Source: Pseudomonadota bacterium
GTDB lineage: Bacteria; Pseudomonadota; Alphaproteobacteria; Rhizobiales; Xanthobacteraceae
DNA length: 28,233 bases
Reading direction: 5' to 3'
NCBI GenBank assembly: GCA_023442085.1
Contig: JAEZMT010000179.1
Location: 1 to 28,233 of the forward strand
In this document: positions 1-7,211 of the stretch, piece after piece
How positions within the stretch are numbered: position 1 is the stretch's first letter
How the letters are laid out: every line of letters starts with the position of its first letter
Translations under genes and position numbers: made by a program
Notes under the pieces: generated by a model
Databases searched by the model: none
What the model was told of the DNA's origin: nothing
What the model saw: the letters and a program-made list of their open reading frames with translations, nothing else

Positions 1-264
1 GACTTCGCCTTCCTCGTGGGCCGGGACGTTGCCGCTGCCGACATCCTCAAGGCCGCGCAGGGCGCGGACAAGAAGCTCGTCACCGGTGTCGGCGTCTTCG
101 ACCTCTACGAAGGCAAGGGAATCGATCCCGACAAGAAGTCGGTCGCGGTGGAGGTCACGCTCCAGCCGCGCGAGCGCACGCTCACCGACAAGGAGATCGA
201 GGAGGTCGCCGGCCGCATCGTCGCGGAAGTGGCGAAGAAGACGGGCGCAACGCTGCGCGCCTGA
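1..264 (+). CDS. pheT: Phenylalanyl-tRNA synthetase beta subunit, C-terminal fragment
   Basis: The window opens inside a plus-strand frame that reads DFAFLVGRDV from base 1 and stops at TGA 262-264. The 87 visible residues match the C-terminal FDX-ACB (ferredoxin-fold anticodon-binding) domain of PheT: the FAFLV strand, then GVGVFDLYEGKGIDPDKKS, then the VTLQPRERTLTDKEIEE stretch and a final helix. PheT pairs with PheS to charge tRNA-Phe in the cytoplasm; this last domain recognises the tRNA. The gene begins outside the window, so start, length and the B1-B7 domains cannot be judged. An in-frame ATG exists only through non-initiator codons here, so this is a truncated end and not a small gene. 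The next gene, rpmH, has its own promoter. Confidence 0.9.
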   Translation, partial: DFAFLVGRDVAAADILKAAQGADKKLVTGVGVFDLYEGKGIDPDKKSVAVEVTLQPRERTLTDKEIEEVAGRIVAEVAKKTGATLRA

Positions 265-304
265 CGAGAAGCGCCGGCGGCGCGTGTTGTCCCCATGCTC
301 TGGA

Positions 305-333
305 TTGACGCGCGCCGCCGCTGCCCCTATAAG
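305..333 (+). promoter_or_regulatory. Sigma70-type promoter of rpmH-rnpA-yidC
   Basis: TTGACG (305-310) and TATAAG (328-333) are separated by exactly 17 bp, a near-consensus housekeeping promoter. It lies 41 bp after the pheT stop and 165 bp before the rpmH start, which implies a leader of about 160 nt. The match is read directly; activity is inferred. Confidence 0.78.
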
Positions 334-498
334 CCGAGCCCGAACTCAGGCGGCTGCGGCGGCCGGAGCCCAGCCCTCATTCCCGCTTGATCCTCATGGA
401 TCGGGCCGCGAGCCGGGCAGCAGCGAACCATCGCCGTCGCAGCGCCGCTGCTGGGGTCCGATCCGCAAGGCGGCCTCAAGACATCTGGAGATTTGACC

Positions 499-633
499 GT
501 GAAGCGCACCTATCAACCCAGCAAGCTCGTGCGCAAGCGCCGCCACGGCTTCCGTGCGCGCATGGAGACCCGCAACGGCCGCAAGATCATTGCCGCCCGC
601 CGCGCCCACGGCCGCAAGCGCCTGTCCGCCTGA
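499..633 (+). CDS. rpmH: 50S ribosomal protein L34
   Basis: A 44-residue, very basic protein (MKRTYQPSKL..., ...GRKIIAARRAHGRKRLSA), full length for bacterial L34. It starts with GTG at 499; GGAG at 487-490 gives an 8-nt spacing, and the first residues MKRTYQPS are the invariant L34 start, so the GTG choice is firm. L34 binds 23S rRNA in the large subunit. It heads the conserved rpmH-rnpA-yidC order, and rnpA starts 44 bp later. The usual dnaA/oriC neighbour of gamma-proteobacteria is absent, as is common in alphaproteobacteria; pheT lies upstream instead. Confidence 0.97.
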   Translation: MKRTYQPSKLVRKRRHGFRARMETRNGRKIIAARRAHGRKRLSA

Positions 634-677
634 GGGTGGACCCTCGCGGAGCTGCCCGACTTCGGGAGCCGTCCAAC

Positions 678-1217
678 GTGGAACGTCCCTCGGATCTCAA
701 TCCGGATCGTCTCCGCCGGCTGGACCGTCTCAAGAAACGCCGTGATTTCCTCGCTGCGGCCAAGGCCGAGCGTGCCGGCGTCGCCTCCTTTCTCATGCAG
801 GGCCGCGATCGCGGTGATGGGGAAGATGTGCGGGTCGGCTTCACCGTGACCAAGAAGACTGGCAATTCCGTCATGCGGAACCGCATCCGCCGCCGCCTCC
901 GCGAGGCGGTGCGGCTGGTGCTGCCGGAGGCCGGACGTCCCGGCTTCGATTATGTGCTGGTGGCCCGCGAGGCCGCGCTTCGCACCCCCTTCGACAGCCT
1001 CGTATCCGAGATGGAGCGCGCCGTGCGCAAGCTGCACGCGCCAAAAGCTCCGAAGGATGCCTCCTCAAAAGACAGGTCGCGACCCCGGCAGGGCGCGCCG
1101 CGAGTCTTAAAAGAGTCGCTGCCGGCGTCTAAGGACGCCGCACGCTCTACCGGCGCTGCCGGCCCGACCACTCCCGATTTGACGATGCCGCCGACGGAGA
1201 CCCTCCGGCATGAGTGA
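678..1217 (+). CDS. rnpA: Ribonuclease P protein component with long C-terminal tail
   Basis: A 179-residue protein whose first ~120 residues match RnpA, the protein cofactor that helps the RNase P RNA bind and cleave pre-tRNA 5' leaders. The RLDRLKKRRDFLAAAK opening (about residues 14-29), VGFTVTKKTGNSVMRNRIRRR (53-73, holding the RNR RNA-binding motif) and the FDYVLVARE strand are all present. The chosen start is GTG 678 with GGGAG at 664-668; an in-frame GTG at 636 is the alternative. Residues ~122-179 form an extra tail rich in Lys, Arg, Pro, Ser and Ala that looks disordered; typical RnpA ends near 120-130 residues. The stop at 1215-1217 lies inside the start of yidC (8-bp overlap), suggesting coupled translation. 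Confidence 0.93.
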   Translation: MERPSDLNPDRLRRLDRLKKRRDFLAAAKAERAGVASFLMQGRDRGDGEDVRVGFTVTKKTGNSVMRNRIRRRLREAVRLVLPEAGRPGFDYVLVAREAALRTPFDSLVSEMERAVRKLHAPKAPKDASSKDRSRPRQGAPRVLKESLPASKDAARSTGAAGPTTPDLTMPPTETLRHE

Positions 1218-3051
1218 TAACCGCAACATGTTCATCGCCATCGGCCTGTCGATGGCGATCCTCATCGGCTGGCAGTTCTTCTTCGGCATTCCGCAGGCGG
1301 AAAAGCAGCGCCAGGCCGCCGAGCAGCAGCGAATCGAGCAGGCTGCCCAGCAGCAGGCGCAGTCCGGCACCACGCCGACGCCCGGCGCGGCTCCCGGAAC
1401 GACACCCGCCGGCTTGCCCCAGACCGGCGTGCCCGGTGCCGGGCGCGCGCTGACCCGCGCCGAGGCGATCGCCGCCTCCCCCCGCGCCCCCATCGCCACC
1501 CAGCGCCTCAGCGGCTCGATCTCTCTGCGCGGCGCCCGCGCCGACGACCTGCTGCTGACCGAGTATCACGAGACGGTGGACCCCAAGAGCCCGAACATCG
1601 TGCTCCTGTCGCCGTCCGGCGGTCCCAATCCCTTCTACGCGGAATTCGGCTGGACCTCGGCCGCAGGAGCCGGCGTCGCCGTGCCCGGCCCGGACACGCT
1701 GTGGACCGCCCAGCCCGGCGCGACCCTGACCGAGAAGACCCCGCTCGTCCTCACCTGGGACAATGGGCAGGGCCTGACCTTCCGCCGCACCTTCACCATC
1801 GACGACCATTACATGTTCGCGGTGAAGGACGAGGTGGAGAACAAGGGCACCTCCGCCGCCACCCTCTATCCCTACGCCCTCGTCTCCCGGCACGGGGTGC
1901 CGCATGTGGCGGGCTTCTACATCCTGCATGAGGGCCTGATCGGCGTTCTCGGCGACAACGGCCTGCAGGAAGTCACCTACGCCAAGATGGACAAGGAGAA
2001 GCCGCTCACCTTCGCCTCCACCGGCGGCTGGCTCGGCATCACCGACAAATATTGGGCGGCGACCGTCATCCCCGACCAGAGCGTGAAGGTGGACGCCAAA
2101 TTCTCCTCGGCCATGATCAACGGCCAGCAGACCTTCCAGACCGACTATCTCGCCCAACCCCTCACGGTGGAGCCGGGTGGCAAGGTCGCCTCCTCCGGCC
2201 AGCTCTTCGCCGGCGCCAAGGTGGTGCAGGTGGTGGACGGCTATGCCGAGACCTACAAGATCGACCGCTTCGACCGGCTGATCGACTGGGGCTGGTTCTA
2301 TTTCATCACCAAGCCGCTGTTCCTCGTCATCGACTGGATCTATCGCGTCGTCGGCAATTTCGGCGTCGCCATCCTGGTGGTGACGGTGCTGCTGAAGGGC
2401 ATCTTCTTCCCGCTCGCCAACAAGTCCTACGCCTCCATGGCGAAGATGAAGGCGGTGCAGCCGGAGCTGACCTCCATCCGCGAACGCTACGCCGACGACA
2501 AGGTGAAGCAGCAGCAGGCGATGATGGAGCTGTACAAGAAGGAGAAGATCAATCCGGTCGCGGGATGCCTGCCCATCCTGATCCAGATCCCGGTGTTCTT
2601 CGCCCTCTACAAGGTGCTGTTCGTGACCATCGAGATGCGGCACGCGCCGTTCTTCGGCTGGATCCGCGACCTCTCGGCGCCCGACCCGACCACCATCTTC
2701 AACCTGTTCGGCCTCATTCCTTGGGATCCGTCCTCGGTTCCGGTGATCGGCGGCTACCTCATGCTCGGCGCCTGGCCGCTCATCATGGGCGTGACCATGT
2801 GGGTGCAGATGAAGCTGAACCCGGCCCCGCCGGACCCGACCCAGCAGATGATCTTCAACTGGATGCCCATCATCTTCACCTTCATGCTGGCGCACTTCGC
2901 CGCCGGCCTGGTGATCTACTGGGCCTGGAACAACACGCTCTCCGTCGCCCAGCAGGCCCTCATCATGCGGCGGCACGGGGTGAAGATCGAGTTGTGGGAC
3001 AACATCAAGGGCGCCATTGGCCTCGGCAAGAAGCAGACGGCCAAGGGATAG
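1210..3051 (+). CDS. yidC: Membrane protein insertase YidC/Oxa1
   Basis: 613 residues, the normal size for a Gram-negative YidC. It inserts and folds inner-membrane proteins, alone or with SecYEG. Seen in order: an N-terminal membrane anchor (about residues 7-27), a Gln/Ala/Pro-rich linker, a large periplasmic P1 domain (~80-350), then the conserved insertase core from about residue 370 with FGVAILVVTVLLKGIFFPLA, the cytoplasmic coiled-coil MAKMKAVQPE...RERYADDKVKQQQAMMELYKKEKINP, and four further membrane segments ending with VIYWAWNNTLS. The charged residue of the hydrophilic groove is Lys (VLLKG) where E. coli has Arg. It overlaps rnpA by 8 bp and is followed by a strong terminator, so it is the last gene of this unit. 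No yidD lies between rnpA and yidC. Confidence 0.97.
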   Translation: MSDNRNMFIAIGLSMAILIGWQFFFGIPQAEKQRQAAEQQRIEQAAQQQAQSGTTPTPGAAPGTTPAGLPQTGVPGAGRALTRAEAIAASPRAPIATQRLSGSISLRGARADDLLLTEYHETVDPKSPNIVLLSPSGGPNPFYAEFGWTSAAGAGVAVPGPDTLWTAQPGATLTEKTPLVLTWDNGQGLTFRRTFTIDDHYMFAVKDEVENKGTSAATLYPYALVSRHGVPHVAGFYILHEGLIGVLGDNGLQEVTYAKMDKEKPLTFASTGGWLGITDKYWAATVIPDQSVKVDAKFSSAMINGQQTFQTDYLAQPLTVEPGGKVASSGQLFAGAKVVQVVDGYAETYKIDRFDRLIDWGWFYFITKPLFLVIDWIYRVVGNFGVAILVVTVLLKGIFFPLANKSYASMAKMKAVQPELTSIRERYADDKVKQQQAMMELYKKEKINPVAGCLPILIQIPVFFALYKVLFVTIEMRHAPFFGWIRDLSAPDPTTIFNLFGLIPWDPSSVPVIGGYLMLGAWPLIMGVTMWVQMKLNPAPPDPTQQMIFNWMPIIFTFMLAHFAAGLVIYWAWNNTLSVAQQALIMRRHGVKIELWDNIKGAIGLGKKQTAKG

Positions 3052-3076
3052 CGTTCCGGCACTGCCTGAACGTCAG

Positions 3077-3113
3077 GACGCCGCGCCCCGCCAGGAGCGC
3101 GGCGTCTTTCGTT
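3077..3113 (+). terminator. Rho-independent terminator after yidC
   Basis: A perfect 10-bp stem, GACGCCGCGC (3077-3086) with GCGCGGCGTC (3097-3106), a 10-nt loop and a TTTCGTTTC tail. It sits 25 bp after the yidC stop and just before the 3' end of the convergent cbbR gene, isolating the two units. Confidence 0.82.
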
Positions 3114-3124
3114 TCGGGCTTGGC

Positions 3125-4126
3125 TCAGACGGGATCGCGCAGGCCGGGCTTTGCCGCGGCGCTGCCGGCCACAGGATCCGGCAGATAGCAGCGGCCGCCC
3201 TCCCCGTCCGGCAGTTGCGGCAGGAAGCTAGCGCCCTCGCGCGCGAGGAAGTCCATCAGCGCCTGGCCGGCCGGCATCAGGCGCTTGTCGCGCGCGCGCA
3301 CGGCCAGCCACTGGCGCACCACCGGCAGCCCCTCCACCTCCAGCACGCGCAGCCGGCCATCCGCCACCTCCGCCGCCACCGTGTGGGCGGAGATGAAGGA
3401 GAGCCCGAGCCCCGCCATCACCGATTGCTTGATGGTCTCGTTGGAGCCGATCTCCATGGCGATGGGCGGGTTGGGCGCGCCCGCCTCCTCGAACACCCGC
3501 TCCATGAGCATGCGCGTGCCCGAGCCCGGCTCGCGCACCAGAAGCGATTCGCGGGCGAGATCGGACGGCGTGATTCGCTTGCGCCGCTTGAAGAGGGGAT
3601 GATCCACGGGCGCCACGACGATGTGCGGATGATCGCCGATGAGCCGCGTCTCCGCCTCCAGCGCGGTGGGCGGACGCCCCATGATGGCCACGTCGAAATC
3701 AAGGCTCACCATGCCCCGGATGATGTCCTCGCGGTTGCCGATGATGAGCTTCAGCTCGATTTCCGGCCGCCGCCTGCGAAAGGCCGCGAGGGCCATTGGG
3801 GCGAAGTATTTGGCTGTGGAAACCACCCCCACGACCACCGAGCCGCGCTCGGGGCTCTTCAGTGCCGCGATGGCCTGCTCGGCCTCGGACAAGGCCCGCG
3901 CGATGCGCTCCTGCGCTGATAGAAGCTCCTGTCCAGCGGCGGTCGGTCGCAGACGGCCATCCACGCGCTCGAAGACGGGAACGCCGATGTCCTCCTCCAG
4001 CGCCTTCATCTGGGCGGTGACCGCAGGTGGGCTCAAACCCATGTCCTGAGCGGCTTTGGCGTAGGAGCCGGAGGCCGCGGCGAGGGCCACGAGACGGAGC
4101 TGGCGGAGGGTCCAGTGGGGCGCCAC
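3125..4126 (-). CDS. cbbR: LysR-type transcriptional activator of the cbb operon
   Basis: 333 residues, LysR family. The N-terminal winged helix-turn-helix covers about residues 5-65 (LRQLRLVALAAASGSYAKAAQ, then LSPPAVTAQMKALEEDIG), followed by a linker helix and the periplasmic-binding-like effector domain to about residue 300 (SVVVGVVSTAKYFAPMAL, DVAIMGRPP, EIGSNETIKQSVMAGLGLSF). Translation starts at GTG (4126-4124). It is divergent from cbbL across 94 bp, the standard place for CbbR, which activates the operon it faces and usually represses itself. In X. flavus, NADPH is reported to increase CbbR binding to DNA; whether that holds here is inference. The sites at 4127-4141 touch its own start codon, consistent with autoregulation. 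The final ~30 residues are Gly/Pro/Ala-rich and look like a flexible tail. Confidence 0.95.
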   Translation of the reverse strand: MAPHWTLRQLRLVALAAASGSYAKAAQDMGLSPPAVTAQMKALEEDIGVPVFERVDGRLRPTAAGQELLSAQERIARALSEAEQAIAALKSPERGSVVVGVVSTAKYFAPMALAAFRRRRPEIELKLIIGNREDIIRGMVSLDFDVAIMGRPPTALEAETRLIGDHPHIVVAPVDHPLFKRRKRITPSDLARESLLVREPGSGTRMLMERVFEEAGAPNPPIAMEIGSNETIKQSVMAGLGLSFISAHTVAAEVADGRLRVLEVEGLPVVRQWLAVRARDKRLMPAGQALMDFLAREGASFLPQLPDGEGGRCYLPDPVAGSAAAKPGLRDPV

Positions 4127-4175
4127 TTCAGATTTCCTGAATACCTACTTCATATCATTTAAATTTACCTGAAAT
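4127..4175. promoter_or_regulatory. Probable CbbR operator region between cbbR and cbbL
   Basis: Two related sites are visible. Site 1 (4127-4141) is a perfect inverted repeat, TTCAG-N5-CTGAA, that fits the LysR T-N11-A rule. Site 2 (4157-4175) reads ATTTAAATTTACCTGAAAT and repeats the ATTT-(A)-CCTGAA core of site 1. The two CTGAA halves begin at 4137 and 4169, 32 bp apart, about three helical turns, so a tetramer could touch both on one DNA face. This AT-rich stretch contrasts with the GC-rich flanks. CbbR binding to this gap is established for X. flavus; the exact sites here are read from symmetry only. The cbbL -10 element is not obvious. Confidence 0.72.
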
Positions 4176-4220
4176 CGGCTCGGGGGCAAGGTCACCTCAA
4201 CAAACAGGAGGGCCGCCATC

Positions 4221-5687
4221 ATGGGTGCCGACGCCGCCATCGGGCAGATCAAGGACGCCAAGAAGAGGTACGCCGCAGGCGTGCTGAAGTATGCGCAGAT
4301 GGGCTATTGGGATGGCGACTACGTCCCGAAGGACACCGATGTCCTCGCCCTCTTCCGCGTCACCCCCCAGGAAGGTGTCGACCCCATCGAGGCCGCCGCG
4401 GCCGTCGCCGGCGAAAGCTCCACCGCCACCTGGACCGTGGTGTGGACCGACCGCCTCACCGCCGCTGACATGTACCGCGCCAAGGCCTACAAGGTGGAGC
4501 CGGTGCCGGGCCAGCCGGGGCAGTATTTCTGCTGGGTCGCCTATGACCTCGACCTGTTCGAGGAAGGCTCCATCGCCAACCTCACCGCCTCGATCATCGG
4601 CAACGTCTTCTCCTTCAAGCCGCTGAAGGCCTGCCGTCTGGAGGACATGCGCCTCCCGGTCGCCTACGTGAAGACCTTCCGCGGCCCGCCCACCGGCATC
4701 GTGGTGGAGCGCGAGCGCCTCGACAAGTTCGGTCGCCCCCTGCTCGGCGCCACCACCAAGCCGAAGCTGGGCCTGTCGGGCAAGAATTACGGCCGCGTGG
4801 TCTATGAAGCCCTCAAGGGCGGGCTCGACTTCGTGAAGGACGACGAGAACATCAACTCGCAGCCCTTCATGCATTGGCGCGACCGCTTCCTCTACTGCAT
4901 GGAAGCCGTCAACAAGGCGCAGGCCGAGACCGGCGAGGTGAAGGGGCACTACCTCAACATCACCGCCGGCACGATGGAGGAGATGTACCGCCGCGCCGAG
5001 TTCGCCAAGGAGCTGGGATCGGCCATCGTGATGGTGGATCTCATCATCGGCTGGACGGCCATCCAGTCCATCTCCAACTGGTGCCGCGAGAACGACATGA
5101 TCCTGCACATGCACCGTGCGGGCCATGGCACCTACACGCGCCAGAAGGGCCACGGCATCTCGTTCCGCGTCATCGCCAAGTGGCTGCGCCTCGCCGGCGT
5201 CGATCATCTCCACACCGGCACCGCGGTGGGCAAGCTGGAAGGCGACCCCATGACCGTGCAGGGCTACTACAACGTCTGCCGCGAGATGGTGACGAAGACC
5301 GACTATCCGCGCGGCATCTTCTTCGATCAGGACTGGGCGGGCCTGCGCAAGGTCATGCCGGTGGCCTCGGGCGGCATCCACGCCGGCCAGATGCACCAGC
5401 TCATCGACCTGTTCGGCGAGGATGTGGTGCTCCAGTTCGGCGGCGGCACCATCGGCCATCCGGACGGCATCCAGGCCGGCGCCATCGCCAACCGCGTCGC
5501 TCTCGAAACCATGATCCTCGCCCGCAACGAGGGCCGGGACATCAGGAACGAGGGCCCGGAAATCCTGATCGAGGCCGCCAAGTGGTGCCAGCCGCTGCGC
5601 GCCGCCCTCGATACCTGGGGCGAGGTGACCTTCAACTACGCCTCCACCGACACGTCCGACTTCGTGCCCACCGCGTCCGTCGCCTGA
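4221..5687 (+). CDS. cbbL: RuBisCO large subunit, form IC (red type)
   Basis: 488 residues, the usual length of red-type form I large subunits. The enzyme carboxylates ribulose-1,5-bisphosphate, or oxygenates it as a side reaction, in the cytoplasm as an L8S8 complex with CbbS. Active-site residues visible: Lys180 in TTKPKLGLS, the carbamylated Lys206 with Mg ligands Asp208 and Glu209 in GGLDFVKDDE, the HMHRAGHG segment, and loop 6 TGTAVGKLEGD with Lys338. The ENINSQPF sequence after the metal ligands and the YAQMGYWDGDY N-terminus are typical of red-type enzymes. AGGAGG at 4206-4211 sits 9 nt before ATG 4221. It is the first gene of the operon, and cbbS follows after 11 bp. Confidence 0.98.
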   Translation: MGADAAIGQIKDAKKRYAAGVLKYAQMGYWDGDYVPKDTDVLALFRVTPQEGVDPIEAAAAVAGESSTATWTVVWTDRLTAADMYRAKAYKVEPVPGQPGQYFCWVAYDLDLFEEGSIANLTASIIGNVFSFKPLKACRLEDMRLPVAYVKTFRGPPTGIVVERERLDKFGRPLLGATTKPKLGLSGKNYGRVVYEALKGGLDFVKDDENINSQPFMHWRDRFLYCMEAVNKAQAETGEVKGHYLNITAGTMEEMYRRAEFAKELGSAIVMVDLIIGWTAIQSISNWCRENDMILHMHRAGHGTYTRQKGHGISFRVIAKWLRLAGVDHLHTGTAVGKLEGDPMTVQGYYNVCREMVTKTDYPRGIFFDQDWAGLRKVMPVASGGIHAGQMHQLIDLFGEDVVLQFGGGTIGHPDGIQAGAIANRVALETMILARNEGRDIRNEGPEILIEAAKWCQPLRAALDTWGEVTFNYASTDTSDFVPTASVA

Positions 5688-5698
5688 GGAGAAGAGAC

Positions 5699-6100
5699 AT
5701 GCGCATCACCCAAGGCACCTTCTCCTTCCTGCCCGACCTCACGGCGGCCCAGGTCAAGGCCCAGATCCAGTACGCCCTCGAGCAGAACTGGGCGGTCTCG
5801 GTGGAGTACACGGACGATCCCCATCCCCGGAACACCTATTGGGAGATGTGGGGCCTGCCCATGTTCGACCTGCGTGACGCCGCCGGCGTCTATGGCGAGG
5901 TCGAGGCCTGCCGCGCCGCCCATCCGGGCAAGTATGTGCGCGTGAACGCCTTCGACTCCACTCGCGGGTGGGAGACGATCCGCCTGTCCTTCATCGTGCA
6001 GCGCCCGGCCAAGGAAGACGGCTTCCGCCTCGATCGAACCGAGGGCCCGGGCCGCACCCAGCGCTATTCGCTCCAGAACCGGGCCTACGCGGCCGGGTGA
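5699..6100 (+). CDS. cbbS: RuBisCO small subunit, red type
   Basis: 133 residues starting MRITQGTFSFLPDLT, with the conserved core YALEQNWAVSVEYTDDPHPRNTYWEMWGLPMFDL and the C-terminal extension found in red-type small subunits (about residues 105-133, ending RYSLQNRAYAAG), which forms a beta-hairpin in the central channel of the L8S8 particle in known structures. ATG 5699 is chosen because AGGAG overlaps the cbbL stop 7-11 nt upstream. The large and small subunits are therefore made from one message with tight coupling. A GC hairpin follows in the gap before cbbX. Confidence 0.97.
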   Translation: MRITQGTFSFLPDLTAAQVKAQIQYALEQNWAVSVEYTDDPHPRNTYWEMWGLPMFDLRDAAGVYGEVEACRAAHPGKYVRVNAFDSTRGWETIRLSFIVQRPAKEDGFRLDRTEGPGRTQRYSLQNRAYAAG

Positions 6101-6127
6101 TCTGACCAACCTTTTCGAGCTTCACCA

Positions 6128-6148
6128 GCGCGGCCGTTCCCACCGCGC
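6128..6148 (+). other. Intercistronic hairpin between cbbS and cbbX
   Basis: GCGCGG (6128-6133) pairs with CCGCGC (6143-6148) over a 9-nt loop, 28 bp after the cbbS stop, with no U-tract. A 3' hairpin at this point could protect the abundant cbbLS message from exonucleases or reduce read-through. This is inferred from position only. Confidence 0.4.
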
Positions 6149-6170
6149 CACTTAACGCCGAGGTTCGACC

Positions 6171-7124
6171 ATGCTCGATGTCGCCACATCCGCACCGTCC
6201 GCCGCGTTGCCGGCTGAGGCTGCCGAGGGCAGGCTCGACCTCGGCGCTCTCTTCACCGAGAGCGAAGTCCCCGAATTCCTCGCCGAGCTGGACGAGGGCC
6301 TGATCGGCCTCAAGCCCGTCAAGCGGCGCATCCGCGAGATCGCCGCCCACCTCGTCATCGGCCGGGCCCGCGAAAAGCTGGGCCTCACCTCCGGCGCGCC
6401 GACGCTGCACATGGCGTTCACCGGCAATCCCGGCACCGGCAAGACCACCGTCGCCCTCAAGATGGCGCAGATCCTCCACCGCCTTGGATATGTGCGGCGA
6501 GGTCATCTTGTCTCGGTGACGCGGGATGATCTCGTGGGTCAATATATCGGCCACACGGCACCGAAGACCAAAGAGATTCTTAAGAAGGCCATGGGCGGGG
6601 TCCTGTTCATAGATGAGGCTTATTATCTGTACCGTCCCGAGAACGAGCGGGATTACGGTCAGGAAGCCATCGAGATCCTGCTCCAGGTGATGGAAAACCA
6701 GCGGGACGATCTCGTGGTGATCCTCGCGGGATACAAGGACCGCATGGACCGCTTCTTCGAGAGCAACCCCGGCTTCCGCTCCCGCATCGCCCACCACATC
6801 GACTTCCCCGATTACGAGGACGCCGAGCTGGTGGAGATCGCCAAGACCATGGCGGCCGATGCCGACTATGCCTTCAGCCCGGAGGCCGAGGTCGCCATCG
6901 AGGAATATGTGGCCAAGCGCCGGCTCCAGCCGAACTTTGCCAACGCGCGATCCATCCGCAATGCCCTCGACCGCATGCGCCTGCGCCAGTCCCTGCGCCT
7001 GTTCGAGACCGGCGGCCTCACGGACCGCGAGGCCCTCGCCACCATCACCGAGCGCGATGTCCGCGCCAGCCGGGTGTTTGCCGGCGGCATCGACGCCCCG
7101 GACTACAAGCCGCAGGCGGGCTGA
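6171..7124 (+). CDS. cbbX: Red-type RuBisCO activase, AAA+ ATPase CbbX
   Basis: 317 residues. CbbX hexamers use ATP to thread the C-terminus of red-type CbbL transiently through a central pore and free inhibited active sites of tightly bound sugar phosphates; RuBP activates the ATPase in Rhodobacter. Visible: Walker A GNPGTGKTT (residues 85-93), the pore-loop YIGHT (125-129), Walker B VLFIDEAYYL with Asp148/Glu149, and a NARSIRNALDRMRLRQ sensor-2 type helix. The start ATG 6171 has GAGG 9 nt upstream. It sits directly behind cbbLS, as in other red-type operons, and fits the red-type RuBisCO seen here. Family length matches, and no motif is missing. Confidence 0.97.
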   Translation: MLDVATSAPSAALPAEAAEGRLDLGALFTESEVPEFLAELDEGLIGLKPVKRRIREIAAHLVIGRAREKLGLTSGAPTLHMAFTGNPGTGKTTVALKMAQILHRLGYVRRGHLVSVTRDDLVGQYIGHTAPKTKEILKKAMGGVLFIDEAYYLYRPENERDYGQEAIEILLQVMENQRDDLVVILAGYKDRMDRFFESNPGFRSRIAHHIDFPDYEDAELVEIAKTMAADADYAFSPEAEVAIEEYVAKRRLQPNFANARSIRNALDRMRLRQSLRLFETGGLTDREALATITERDVRASRVFAGGIDAPDYKPQAG

Positions 7125-7164
7125 TCCGCCGAAGCCAAAGACGACCAAAGAACAAAACCTGTGA

Positions 7165-7183
7165 CGGCCCGCTGAACGGGCCG
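7165..7183 (+). other. Intercistronic hairpin between cbbX and cbbF
   Basis: Perfect 7-bp stem CGGCCCG (7165-7171) / CGGGCCG (7177-7183) with a CTGAA loop, 40 bp after cbbX, followed by GC-rich sequence and not by a U-run. It could be a processing or stability element, or a weak attenuator dividing cbbLSX from the distal genes. Confidence 0.45.
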
Positions 7184-7211
7184 CGCGGAGGAGCCCTCAG
7201 GGAGACCTGCC

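Noticed and set aside
1147..2976. A 609-residue open frame antisense to yidC
   Set aside because: Its product is a His/Gly/Glu/Arg-rich string with no domain, a shadow of the GC-rich codon pattern of yidC, which is unmistakable on the other strand.
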